Shown in pieces: positions 11,455 through 20,545 of a DNA stretch of 64,000 bases; positions within the stretch are counted from its first letter, which is position 1; each line of letters starts with the position of its first letter. The translations under genes were made by a program, and so were the position numbers. This DNA is from Rhynchopus euleeides (taxonomy: Eukaryota; Euglenozoa; Diplonemea; Diplonemida; Diplonemidae), in NCBI GenBank assembly GCA_963210315.1, contig OY723244.1, forward strand, positions 2,046,001-2,110,000. The letters are read 5' to 3'. The notes under the pieces are model-generated. The model worked only from the letters and a program-made list of their open reading frames with translations, searched no databases and was not told where the DNA came from.

Positions 11455-12645
11455 AAAACGGCCGTTTTTTAAAATGCTGAAAATCAGCGGCCGTTTTTGC
11501 AAGTCCACAAAATACAAGGGATTTTGGTAAAAAAACAACGCGTGACGAGTGACGGGTTGAGGTGGAAGCGATCAATGCAAAAATCATCTGAAAGGAAGAC
11601 TCGAGAGACTGCTGCTGTATTTTTAAAACGGCCGCTATGCAACCATGCAAACATAAAAAAATATTTTCAAAAATATAAAAATACATACATTGGGCGTTAT
11701 TCCGTTACCAGTAACGGTAATAACGTTATTTTTGCGTTATTTTTTGACCCCAAAAAAGGCAGCATTTCCCGGTGAATCTGACCCGAAACTCGGGTCCCTA
11801 CCCCCCCTAAAAGAATTTTCTTGGGTAAAATATCACTCCAGGGGGCCACTCCGTGATGTCAAAAAATTGGAAAACGTTTTCTCCTAAAATAACGCGTTAT
11901 TTTTCCGTTATTTTCATGAAAACTTGCGTTATTCGGACAATTTTGCGGGCGGATGGTGTAGTTTTTGGTGGAGATGGCTCCAGAATACCCCCCTGGGACC
12001 ATTTTTTGGATAATAACGCACGGACATGTCGAGTTTCGTGAAAAAATCATGTTTTTTGGCTTTTTCAAGGCAAATACTGCAGAAACCCCTGCAACCTTGC
12101 AGCATCCAATGTTCCTGGAGTGAAATTTGGAGTGAAAATCACTCCAAAATCACTCAGTGTGGACGCAGAAGTGAATCCTTCAGGAATACACCCGCACACC
12201 TCACATTGGCGGTGTATAAACCACCTGATATTTTTACTCGTTACGAGCGACGAAGTAGCGCGAAGTAGCGACGTGCCCATTTTTTCCCGGTCCGTTCTAA
12301 AATAGTTACGTTCCAAAAGTCCGTTACTGGTGCTGTCAAAGACGCTTCGCACAATATACGCACGAACTACCCAAAGTACGCTCGGGCTACGCACGAAGTA
12401 CGCAGGAACTACACAATTTGAACTTTCTTGCACCCCCCAGTCATTATTTGCACGCACTCCAGGTCCCATATTTGCACCAGTGCAAATATGAGACCTGGAG
12501 TGCAAATATGAGGAATTTCCGAGTTCGTCGTGATGTGCAAAACATGACTGGGTTGTGCAAGAAACCATCATCTGCACCCCGTATCGGCCTCAATTGCACC
12601 CTCGTGCAGGTAAAAAAAGGCCTCGGGCCTCCGGCCCTCGGACCG

Positions 12646-12770
12646 TTTTTTAATTACGCACACGACCTTCGCGCGGAAAGTGTCATTCAGCCCTGCCAAA
12701 CGTGCTCTACACACCACCCCCTTCATCAGGCAAGTGGGTTTGTAAGGGTGTGTGGAAGCGTCAACGCTCG
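12646..12770 (+). repeat. Orphan 5' terminus of a YR retroelement
   Basis: The stretch from ACGCACACGACCTTCGCGCG to GTGTGGAAGCGTCAACGC matches the reverse complement of 11337-11454. It stops inside the core and no YR, RT or 3' terminus follows, so it is a truncated remnant. Confidence 0.75.
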
Positions 12771-13059
12771 GGTGCAGGAAATTTACATTTTGGTCGCAAA
12801 TGGCGTTACACATGCACTATGCACAACGTGTGCACGATTTCGGCAGAACTACGCACAACCAACGCAATTTGGACCTTTCAACAACACCATTCACGGTACT
12901 TCGATTTTGGGTGGGAAAGATGGGGCAAGGAAGTGGCAAAAACTGCGAAGAAGGTCGAAAATTTTCACATTTTCATCAGAAACCATATTCAACGGATTCC
13001 AATTTTCGGGTGAAATCAAGCAGGTTGGCACAATGGCTCATGTTCACCCAAAAATGCAC

Positions 13060-13210
13060 CTACCAAACCTCTTTTGCTTGATTTTTGGGACGGCATGGGT
13101 GATCCAGAGGCCAAAAATCACGATTTTTTCACCAATTCCTTCGACAACGGACAGTTCCAGACCACAAGGACCACATTTTGGGGTCAGAATTTTCTCGGTC
13201 AAAAAATTCG
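13060..13210 (+). repeat. Dispersed noncoding repeat shared with 50810-50940
   Basis: GATTTTTGGGACGGCATGGG, TGATC and later GACAACGGACAGTTCCAGAC CACAAGGACCA are echoed at 50810-50940 in the same order and orientation with many substitutions. No coding potential is visible. Confidence 0.5.
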
Positions 13211-13345
13211 AAAAATCTGAAATCTCTCGGAATTTTGAGCATTTTTTGAGATTGGCATGCCCATTTTAGACCCTTTGCGTGGCTCTAAACCCAAAAATTT
13301 GCTCGAAAATGGCCTCAAATAGCCTAAAACAGCCCATTCTGGCCA

Positions 13346-13380
13346 CCCCGAAAAAAAATTCGAAAAGGGTCCCCCTATAG
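13346..13380 (+). repeat. AATTCGAAAAGGGTCCCCC boundary motif, site 1
   Basis: A-run, TTCGAAAAGGGTCCCCCTAT lies 15 bp before a palindromic array (13395-13690). It is one of six copies in the window, each near such an array. Confidence 0.7.
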
Positions 13381-13394
13381 AAGTTGCCCAAAAA

Positions 13395-13690
13395 TACCGA
13401 AAATAACGCGGTATTACCGGTAATAACGGTAATAACGTTACCGATAACGTTATTACCGTTACTGATAACGGTATTACCGTTACCGATAACGGTAATAACG
13501 GTAATAACGTTACCGATAACGTTATTACCGTTCCTGATAACGGTAATAACGGTATTACCGTTATCGATAACGGTATAACGCGGAAAAATAACGTTACCGA
13601 TTTTCGGATAACGTTATTCGGCCGTTCTGGAACGTTATTAACGGTAAGTTATTTTACCGAAAAAATAACGGTATTACCGTTACTGGTAAC
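13395..13690. repeat. Dense GGTAATAACGTTACC-type palindromic array
   Basis: Overlapping self-complementary units (CGGTAATAACG, CGTTACCGATAACG, TTACCGTTATCGATAACGG) fill about 300 bp and merge into the right inverted repeat of the element at 11688-13706. The motif is not seen elsewhere except at that element's left end. Confidence 0.85.
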
Positions 13691-13710
13691 GCAATAACGC
13701 CCGATGTATG

Positions 13711-14259
13711 AAAGTATGTTGGAAAAAACCTTCCTAATCCGGCGATTTATAGGGGGACCCTTTTCGAATTTTTTTTTGGGGAAGGGGTAAATTGAACGTT
13801 TTTGGCCATTTGAAGCCACTGCGAGCATTCCCGGGCCTCGGAAATCAGATTTTTGCCCCTGAAATGCGGTACCGGTCCGGACGAAAATCCGAAAAATTCG
13901 CGCCAAAAAATGACCCCCAAAGCTGCGGTCTGGGTCCAAAGGATTTGTGCCAAGGGCCGTTATGGACACCCCGTAAACCCTTCTGGGACCAAAAAGTGCA
14001 CGAAAGGGGTTAAAACGGCCTAATTCGTTGATTTGTTGCATTTCCCAGCCAAAAATCGATTTTTTGGCTTGGCGAGTAGTTGGCGAAAATCGCGAAAAAT
14101 CCCAAAAATATCGATTTTTTACAGAGGCCCAAAAACGTGTTCCTGGGTGGAAAATGGGACCAAAAACCGGGTTCTGGCCATTTCTGGGTGGTTTTTCGGG
14201 GTTTCCAGACAATGTTCGCCATTTTTCTGCCCGAAACCCCAGCCTGCTTGCATACACGT
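13711..14259. other. AT-richer intergenic DNA with a boundary motif
   Basis: A reverse-oriented copy of the TTCGAAAAGGGTCCCCC motif is at about 13748-13783, preceded by CCGGCGATTTATAGGGGGAC, which recurs near 59918-59940. The rest contains many AAAATCG/CGATTTT words; no gene is recognised. Confidence 0.5.
13748..13783 (-). repeat. AATTCGAAAAGGGTCCCCC boundary motif, site 2
   Basis: This is an inverted copy of site 1 on the far side of the same palindromic array; the two flank the array in opposite orientation. Confidence 0.7.
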
Positions 14260-14417
14260 TAAGTCGAATAAATTAGACATAAGCAGAAGAGCAACATCAT
14301 CATGTTCGTGAGAATGTCACCCCCCAAGCGGAGGCCGAGGGTGACATTCTCTCGGGGTACCCTAGGTAAGTCTAATAAACTAGACATAACCAGAAGACCA
14401 ACATCATCATGTTCGTG
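14260..14417. repeat. 51-bp direct duplication around a truncated family K element
   Basis: Two 51-bp copies (14260-14310 and 14367-14417, both ending CATCATCATGTTCGTG) flank a 56-bp remnant of the element found complete at 54046-54262. The remnant keeps the right end (TTCTCTCGGGGTACCCTAGG, then TA) and has lost the left end. Confidence 0.75.
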
Positions 14418-14734
14418 CTAGCACTTTGTGCGCCAAAAAACAGGTTACGCTCTTCATTTGGCTGCGTTCAACGAAAAAAAGACACTTCTTTCTGGAGTTT
14501 AGCTAGCACGATTCAGTTGGTCAAATCATTTGTCTGGTTTCTTCTGCCCCCCACCCCCGTGCAAGGTCATGTGCCCCATCCCATCGCTTGTTGTCTTGAT
14601 TGCAGGGCTCCGCACTTTTTTTTAAGCACACTCGTGTGAGCGGAAAGCGCCCCACCACAGCTGCAACCAAACGTGCTCTATACACTAACCCCACCCTTCA
14701 TCAGGCTCAGGGTGTGATCAGTTCAGGGTTTTGT

Positions 14735-14759
14735 GTGTAGAAGCGTCAACGCAACAAAC
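14735..14759 (+). other. 5' copy of the core direct repeat (putative recombination site)
   Basis: GTGTAGAAGCGTCAACGCAA plus CAAAC; it contains the imperfect palindrome GCGTCAACGC (reverse complement GCGTTGACGC). It is 24/25 identical to 19161-19185 and to the single copy in the solo at 51024-51048. Confidence 0.7.
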
Positions 14760-14810
14760 TATCAAGCAGGCGAGAGAATCAAGAGGGGGGCAAGAGTGAC
14801 AGAAGCGGAC

Positions 14811-15189
14811 AGAGTACGCCGAGCTGCGTGGTTGTTCTGAAGAGAGAGGGACAGTAACTACGCCGTGCGTAACTACGGGCTGAGGGAGTACGCCGAGCTG
14901 CGCGTATTTTGAGGTCAGAGAGGGACAGTAACTACGCCGAGCTGCGTGTATCTTACAGAGAGGGGCAGTAACAACGCCGTGCTGCGTGTAACAAACAGAG
15001 AGGGACAGTAACTACGCCGAGCTGCGTGTATCTTACAGAGAGGGACAGTAACAACGCCGTGCTGCGTGTAACAAACAGAGAGGGACAGTAACTACGCCGA
15101 GCTGCGTGTATCTTACAGAGAGGGACAGTAACAACGCCGTGCTGCGTGTAACAAACAGAGAGGGACAGTAACTACGCCGAGCTGCGTAA
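14811..15189 (+). repeat. 40-bp minisatellite in the 5' region of the YR retroelement
   Basis: Units of 40 bp of two alternating types, AGAGAGGGACAGTAACTACG CCGAGCTGCGTGTATCTTAC and a variant with AACAACGCCGTGCTGCG, form a dimeric repeat. The array ends just before the ORF1 start. Minus frames across it are open by chance. Confidence 0.85.
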
Positions 15190-15197
15190 CAGAGAAG

Positions 15198-16268
15198 ATG
15201 GCCACTCTGGATTGGGACACCCTGTAGGTTCCCGACCCCGCCCACCCCGACAACGAGCCAGCAGAGCGTCGCCCCGAGTGCATATTCGAAACCTGCAATA
15301 CAACGCACACAGCCAGGACCGCATTCAGCTGCCACGACTGCGGTGGGACCACGGTCAGGACGTGCATGAGAGAGCACATCCCGGCGCACATCGTCCCCGA
15401 ATGGCTCGAGGGCGCAGGGGACAGGGGCTGGGTGTGCCCCGAGTGCGCATGGGTCCGGCAGGCGGTCGACGAGGAGACCGCGGCGGACCTGGCAGCAGGG
15501 GCGGGCGAGCTAGGCGAGGACGGGGAGTACAGCGAGGCGGACAGCCAGAGTGGCACGGGCCTCCAGCACAGGGACGCACACCACCCCGCCGACTCGAACA
15601 CCGATCTCCGCGTGGCGAACTCGCTGGAGTACCTGCTGAAGTTGACAGGCCGGCTGGAGAAGGAGCAGAAGGAGCTGAAGAAGACCGTGGAGACGCAGGC
15701 GAAGCAGATCGCCACTCTGCAGAAGGCGCTGCAGCGGACGGAGGCCGAGCTGCCCGCTGACTTCTCCGCCCACATCGTGTCGACCTGGGGATCGTCGATC
15801 GCCACTGCCCCCGGACGCAGGTTGGTGAAAGCTGAGGTATCCCGGGTTTTCCGACAGGCGGAGCTCAGCGATGCCCCGAGTTCACCGGACTGGCAACACC
15901 AGCTCATCCAGGCCTTCGACTCTCTGTTTCAGACAATGGGGCTGATCCGCGACGACGACGATCCGGACCGGTTTATCGAGGCCCTTCACAAGACAATCGT
16001 CGCTATGAACTCACACTTTCTCCTGAAGGGGCGAGCGGGCGCCCGCCTCTACCTGGCAAAGGCGAAGATTATGGACCCAGCGAAGTACGATGCGGTGGCA
16101 CACGGGCGCCTACTCCGGGAGGGGCGGGCCACGCAGGACGACACGCAGGAGAGGCGGGCCGCGTTTCAGGAGCGGTTCCTGCAGGAGCGTAACACGCAGG
16201 ACCGCCCCGCGCCCTACTCGGGAAAGGGCCACCACAAAGGACGGGGGGGGAAAGGCAAGCGACAGTGA
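15198..16268 (+). CDS. ORF1 (Gag-like) of the YR retroelement, zinc-finger and coiled-coil protein
   Basis: The best initiator is ATG 15198, but an in-frame TAG at 15225 interrupts after nine codons (MATLDWDTL). The frame is then open from 15228 to TGA 16266. The segment before the next ATG (15366) clearly codes: it carries CIFETC, CHDCGG and CMREHIPAH, and later CPEC, a cluster of Cys/His that looks zinc-binding. A heptad-rich coiled coil follows (LEKEQKELKKTVETQAKQIA), then a globular part and a basic Gly-rich tail (GKGHHKGRGGKGKRQ) suited to RNA binding. The TAG could be a disabling mutation, or TGTAGGT could hide a splice donor. The recombinase frame follows in the same phase immediately after the TGA. 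Confidence 0.65.
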
Positions 16269-19123
16269 CTTCCCGACACCAGCAGGGGACGCCCGCGGGC
16301 CACGACCCTCCCCCCCGCCGCGGTGGTGTATGTGAAGGCAGTACCATCTGCCCCCCCGTCAACAAGAGGACGCCCCCGCAAGACCGAGACGAGCGTGACC
16401 CCGGAGGAAGCAACCACCATTCGCCAGGAACTACAGCACACCCTGTCCCAAGCCCTCGCACCCACATACTGGGGGGCCCTCCGCCGCACATACGACAGAT
16501 ACTCGCAGTTCCGGGAAGGGTGGATGAAAGCGGAGAGGCGGACACTGCCACACGACGAAGGGGCGGTGCTGTGGGTCACGAAGCAACGGAAGGACGGGCT
16601 ATCAGTGCAGTCCGCCCTCCAGTACCTCAACAACCTTGCAGCAGCACTCAGACGCTTCGCAGCGTTCCCCCTCGACGGAAGACAAATTGTGGCGGACTAC
16701 AGGCGGGCGCTGAAGCGGGGAGGAGCACTACGACCACAGAAGCAAGCAGAACCAGCAACAGCCCACAACATCCGGGAGGCGCTAGCGAAGGAGCCACGTC
16801 CCATCGTGAAACTGCTGCTCGGCATCATGTGGGGGGGTGCGGCAAGGGCTTCGGACGCACTGCGTTTGGATGTGAAGGACGTCACATCGGAAAAGCGCAG
16901 CGAGCCGATATACGTGCGCTGGACCCAGTCGAAGGCGGACCCTTTCCACATGGGTCACATCACAGGAATCTCCCTGCCGAAGGACCTACACCGTATCCTC
17001 CGACACCGCCTCCGCAGGGCGCGCAGTGCAGGAGAGACGAGACTGTTCCCGGCGGACGTCACCTACCGGACCGTGGTAAAAGCCGTCAAGCGGGCACGGA
17101 GGGGGCTCACGGCACACTCTCTGCGGAGGGGGGCACTCACACAGCTTGCGCGGAAGAACGTTCCACTGGAGGAGGTGCGCCTCCTCTCGAGACACGCGAC
17201 GGTCGACGGTGTGATGCGTTACGTATCAGCGGCGGAAAACGCACATGCGCGCGAGACAGCACAGGTGTCGGCGAAGATCGAGTGGTGAAGAAAAAACGAC
17301 AGCAAGGGGGGACTACGCGCACACAGCCAAAACCCCTGACAGCAACCCACTTCCCGGGGACCACGAGGCTGTTCGCAGCGCGCCGCTACTACGAAGATGC
17401 CACATCCGACGAAGCCACGTCCGACCCTCCACCCAGTGATGAGGAAGCGTGGAGCGAGGTGGATAGCGCAGAGTCGTACGGTCCGGGTGTCGAGGACCTC
17501 TACGGGGAGGACTTGGGTGTGTGCACGGGGGGGAAGGTGATACGGCCAGCCAACGCGAAGACGGAGCTGCCGGAGGAAGAGGACTACATCGCGGAGATCT
17601 GCACCTCACGCCTCAATCTCAAGGAACTGCGACGGTTGGACAGCGAGGGTGAACTGACGGGGGTCCTGGACCTCATCACCAAGCCAGCCGCTTTCGCTGA
17701 CGCACTGCTTCCCGAGGCCCGCCAAGAACTACGTAAAACGGGGAGGAAGGTATCACGCCACATGTTGCACCACCTGGACACCTTGGTTGAGTATGGCGTC
17801 CTGACGGAGGCGGATGCACACCCGTACCTCACGCTGCCAGCGTTCACCGTGTCCAAGAAGTCTGGGGGCCAACGTTTCATCGTCGACGCAAGGCGGCTAA
17901 ACGCACTGATGACACGCCCACCGGACATGCGTTTGCAGGACATCACGGAGGTGACACAGCGAGTGGCCGCGGCGAGCTGGGTGGTGATGGCAGATGCACG
18001 CAGCTGGTTCTACCAGTTCCCCGTACACAAGGAGATCCAACGCTACTTCGAAGTGCGCCTAGGCGGGGAGAGAAAGACATTCGTGAAGACCTTCCTGACT
18101 GTCATGTGCATGGGGTGGTCACATTCCCCGGCAATCGCGAACCGCAGCGCACGCGTGCTGCTCCCGCCAGAGCACGGAATAGTCTGGATTGACAACTTCA
18201 TCGCTGTCGGAGACTCCCTACCAGAGGCACAGGCGAGGTACGCCGACTTCATCAGCCGCTGCGAGAAGGTGGGGGCCGCCCTGAACTTCGACGACACACA
18301 ACACGGCGTGCCGCTGCAGGACTTCACAGTGTTCGGGATCCACTTCGACCTGACGCGACACCGTTTCCGCATGGACACAGCCTGGGTGCAAAAAGTCCTC
18401 GGACGGGAAGAGTACAAGGAAGTCGTCAACGGCCACACGACACCACGCAGGGCGTTCAGAGTATTCGGGTCTTTCGTCTGGCAGTCGTATGTGATGCGGA
18501 CACCGATGTGTTACATGCCAGCCGTGTTGTCCTTCGTGCGGCGCATCGCGAAGCAGACTCACTCGAACAACGCCCGATGGGACTCCAGGGTCGCAGTACC
18601 TCCGTCAGTGCAGGCGGAGACAGTGGCGCGGACACGACTCATCGAGGACAACGAGTGGTATACGCCGCAGAACCCGCCACCGACCATTGAGCTCTGGACA
18701 GACGCGTCATCCACGGCGTGGGCGGCGGTGCTCGTGTTACCGGGAGGGGAGTCAGTGTCCCAAGGTGCGTTCGAAGGGAGCGACGCGGACACGAACATCT
18801 TCCTGAAGGAAGCGTATGCAGTGTGGCAGGGGGTGCGCATGATGCAGCGTGTGAGGGAGGCAAGCGTGACCTGCCACATAGACAACCTCGGCCTGGTGTT
18901 CGCGCTCCGGAAGGGCCACTGCGCCAACTACCGAGGCAACCTTCTGCTGCAGGAGATATACACAACAGCGCGCCGCCAGCAGATACGACTGATTCCACAC
19001 TGGGTTGCGACCCACGACCAACGCGCAGACGCGTACACGCGAGGGACGCAGGCCACACACCCCGTGGAGTTGCCACCAGTGTCGATGCCACCCACACTTT
19101 TACCAGCGCGCCCGCCTCGTTGA
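16265..19123 (+). CDS. Reverse transcriptase-RNase H of the YR retroelement
   Basis: The open frame starts at a GTG, but recognisable protein begins only after the recombinase stop (about 17289), so the first 340 codons are probably just overlap and RT is likely made by a -1 frameshift or other recoding. RT motifs include FTVSKKSGGQRFIVDARRLN, VMADARSWFYQFPV (Asp577) and GWSHSPAIANRSARV. The site corresponding to YxDD reads W-I-D-N (Asp643-Asn644). RNase H follows with its acidic set: Asp813 (LWTDASSTAWA), Glu849 (LKEAYAV), Asp873 (HIDN) and Asp922 (RADAYTRG). No methyltransferase or integrase domain is seen. The protein ends 40 bp before the 3' core repeat. Confidence 0.9.
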   Translation: MTSRHQQGTPAGHDPPPRRGGVCEGSTICPPVNKRTPPQDRDERDPGGSNHHSPGTTAHPVPSPRTHILGGPPPHIRQILAVPGRVDESGEADTATRRRGGAVGHEATEGRAISAVRPPVPQQPCSSTQTLRSVPPRRKTNCGGLQAGAEAGRSTTTTEASRTSNSPQHPGGASEGATSHRETAARHHVGGCGKGFGRTAFGCEGRHIGKAQRADIRALDPVEGGPFPHGSHHRNLPAEGPTPYPPTPPPQGAQCRRDETVPGGRHLPDRGKSRQAGTEGAHGTLSAEGGTHTACAEERSTGGGAPPLETRDGRRCDALRISGGKRTCARDSTGVGEDRVVKKKRQQGGTTRTQPKPLTATHFPGTTRLFAARRYYEDATSDEATSDPPPSDEEAWSEVDSAESYGPGVEDLYGEDLGVCTGGKVIRPANAKTELPEEEDYIAEICTSRLNLKELRRLDSEGELTGVLDLITKPAAFADALLPEARQELRKTGRKVSRHMLHHLDTLVEYGVLTEADAHPYLTLPAFTVSKKSGGQRFIVDARRLNALMTRPPDMRLQDITEVTQRVAAASWVVMADARSWFYQFPVHKEIQRYFEVRLGGERKTFVKTFLTVMCMGWSHSPAIANRSARVLLPPEHGIVWIDNFIAVGDSLPEAQARYADFISRCEKVGAALNFDDTQHGVPLQDFTVFGIHFDLTRHRFRMDTAWVQKVLGREEYKEVVNGHTTPRRAFRVFGSFVWQSYVMRTPMCYMPAVLSFVRRIAKQTHSNNARWDSRVAVPPSVQAETVARTRLIEDNEWYTPQNPPPTIELWTDASSTAWAAVLVLPGGESVSQGAFEGSDADTNIFLKEAYAVWQGVRMMQRVREASVTCHIDNLGLVFALRKGHCANYRGNLLLQEIYTTARRQQIRLIPHWVATHDQRADAYTRGTQATHPVELPPVSMPPTLLPARPPR
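16323..17288 (+). CDS. Tyrosine recombinase of the YR retroelement
   Basis: 321 residues from ATG 16323. It carries the full catalytic set of tyrosine recombinases: Arg175 (GGAARASDAL), His265-x-x-Arg268 (HSLRRGA), His291 and the nucleophile Tyr300 nine residues later (SRHATVDGVMRY). The N-terminal half (EEATTIRQEL to ALQYLNNLAAALRRF) resembles the helical core-binding domain. In DIRS-like elements this enzyme inserts the circular cDNA by recombination at a short core. It is in the same frame as ORF1, separated by one TGA (followed by C), so translation may depend on readthrough or reinitiation. It overlaps the RT frame along its whole length. Confidence 0.9.
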   Translation: MVYVKAVPSAPPSTRGRPRKTETSVTPEEATTIRQELQHTLSQALAPTYWGALRRTYDRYSQFREGWMKAERRTLPHDEGAVLWVTKQRKDGLSVQSALQYLNNLAAALRRFAAFPLDGRQIVADYRRALKRGGALRPQKQAEPATAHNIREALAKEPRPIVKLLLGIMWGGAARASDALRLDVKDVTSEKRSEPIYVRWTQSKADPFHMGHITGISLPKDLHRILRHRLRRARSAGETRLFPADVTYRTVVKAVKRARRGLTAHSLRRGALTQLARKNVPLEEVRLLSRHATVDGVMRYVSAAENAHARETAQVSAKIEW

Positions 19124-19160
19124 GAACGAGACGGACACGTCCCTCCGGATGAGGGTCCTG

Positions 19161-19185
19161 GTGTAGGAGCGTCAACGCAACAAAC
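19161..19185 (+). other. 3' copy of the core direct repeat (putative recombination site)
   Basis: GTGTAGGAGCGTCAACGCAA plus CAAAC, 24/25 identical with 14735-14759. From here the 3' terminus runs to 19235. Confidence 0.7.
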
Positions 19186-19235
19186 AAAAGGAAATTCATC
19201 AGAGCGGTTGTAGCTGTGAAGTGATAGGGCGCTTT

Positions 19236-20265
19236 CTGTGCATGCTTGCGCTTCTCGCCTCCACACACCACCCTGGTGGGAGGGACAGAGGGCGGAGGGG
19301 GCTACACACTTACACAACCGATTCGGTCAAACAATGCCACGTCATCCCCATTGGGGTCCTGGACCGCGGCGTCTCTCCCAGCGAATTGGTGTCGTCATCA
19401 GGCAGGCTAAGTAGTTGTCTACACAGGACATTGGTTTTAAGGGGGTCTGAGTTCTGCGGAACTGGCTTCAAGGGACGCCCCCTCGTAATGACTGGGTGGA
19501 TGGAGCCAAGTAATACCAGGTGGTCGGACACCGGAACTCTCGGCATTTATTAGTCGCGGGAACTGTGTCCGTGTGGTCGGGTGTGACCCCTTCCGATTCC
19601 ACTGATTCCACTCTTGAACATGTAGTGTTGAAAGATACTTGGTGTTCTGATGTTTTACAGGGTACTTGACAAAGGAAAGAGGGTGGTCAGTCTTGTGATC
19701 CACCCTGAATCCTTCCTGTGAGCAGCAGATCCACAACACCTCGACTTCTTTCAGCGGCTGTATTGATATTGCCTGACACAGCAAACATGATTCAATTGGA
19801 GGAACAAGCCTCGTACACCAGCGGCCCAAAAGGTGGATTTCATGTATGGTTTTAGGATTTCCCTTACTACTGATGGTGTAGAGACTACAAAGCCTGACCT
19901 GATGACGCCGCCATGAACCTGGGAGACACGCCGCGTGAGAAGGGACCTCGGTGCGGGGTGGCGTGAAGATCCTGCCTGAGTGCCCTCGTCGGGACCCGCG
20001 GTAAACCGTGGCGTTCCCCCCGAGGCAAGTCCAGGACGAAGGTTGCAGATAACCGCTGCACCTCTTCGTCCGAAAGGAGCTCACAGGATAGGGGAACTGC
20101 CCACACCCCACTCACGACAGTGTATCCGAAAGGTGCACTGCGCGTGTGGTGGCGGTGTCGGGTCCAGACCCACCTCGTTCCCCCATGCCCGTCAGTTGTT
20201 GCCCCTCCAGGGGTGGCTGCTGTCTGGCATGGGGGGCGCCCTCCCTGCCTTGCAAGGAAAAATGT
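19236..20265. other. Intergenic DNA, no recognised gene
   Basis: A 224-codon minus frame (19437-20111) and overlapping minus frames are open but show no motif, and their composition differs from the two host genes. I see no repeat shared with the rest of the window. Confidence 0.4.
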
Positions 20266-20365
20266 AGAACGGCATGCTGCCCGTTTCTTCATTTTTTCAC
20301 CTTGCCTGGCAGGGGGGGGCCCACCCTCACGGGGGGAAAAAGAGGAACGGCATGCTGCCCGTTCA
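20266..20365. repeat. Two units with the AACGGCATGCTGCCCGTT palindrome
   Basis: AACGGCATGCTGCCCGTT occurs twice, at about 20270-20287 and 20347-20364. Related units, AACGGGCAGCATGCCGTT, occur three times at 49276-49470. AT-rich hairpins (for example TCAGCAAAAAATCC ATTTTTTGCTGA) follow to 20545. Confidence 0.75.
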
Positions 20366-20545
20366 CTCTTTTTTCCTCCCGTCGTGGGTGGGCCCACTTC
20401 CGGCCATAAAATTGGCCGGAAATTTTTTTCAGCAAAAAATCCATTTTTTGCTGAAAATAGAAAAAATATTTTTTGAAAGTTGCAAACATAAAAAAATATT
20501 CTGGAATATTCTGGCCCAAAACATATGTTTGGGGCACTATGCCTA

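Larger units (their letters stand above)
11688..13706. mobile_element. TA-flanked inverted-repeat element with GTAATAACGTTAC palindromic core
   Basis: The left end CATTGGGCGTTATTCCGTTA and right end (reverse complement CATCGGGCGTTATTGCGTTA) form an inverted repeat of about 46 bp, with TA on both sides (11686-11687, 13707-13708). The interior, about 2 kb, has no recognisable transposase. It holds a half YR terminus (12646-12770), a fragment of family N (about 12237-12275), a stretch shared with 50810-50940, and a dense palindromic array near its right end. Confidence 0.75.
14624..19235 (+). mobile_element. Nearly intact YR retroelement (DIRS/VIPER-like)
   Basis: About 4.6 kb with ORF1, tyrosine recombinase and RT-RNase H in order. 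Outer ends are inverted repeats (GGAAAGCGCCCCACCACAGC at the left; the right end reads AGCTGTGAAGTGATAGGGCG). A 25-bp direct repeat containing AGCGTCAACGCAACAAAC lies inside each end (14735-14759 and 19161-19185). The left boundary, AAGCACACTCG after a T run, also occurs in the solo at 50943-51098, which ends at the same right-end base (GGGCGCTTT). The 5' noncoding region has a 40-bp minisatellite. YR elements of this type integrate through a circular intermediate and lack an integrase of the DDE type. Confidence 0.85.

Noticed and set aside
15113..15907. 264-codon minus-strand frame
   Set aside because: It crosses the 40-bp minisatellite and the antisense of ORF1; the plus strand has the zinc-finger and coiled-coil protein.
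17286..17300. AAAAAAC slippery heptamer as the YR-RT frameshift site
   Set aside because: It lies just after the recombinase stop codon, so ribosomes in that frame would not reach it.
19437..20111. 224-codon minus-strand frame as a gene
   Set aside because: No motif, and competing open frames overlap it; composition is not like the host genes.
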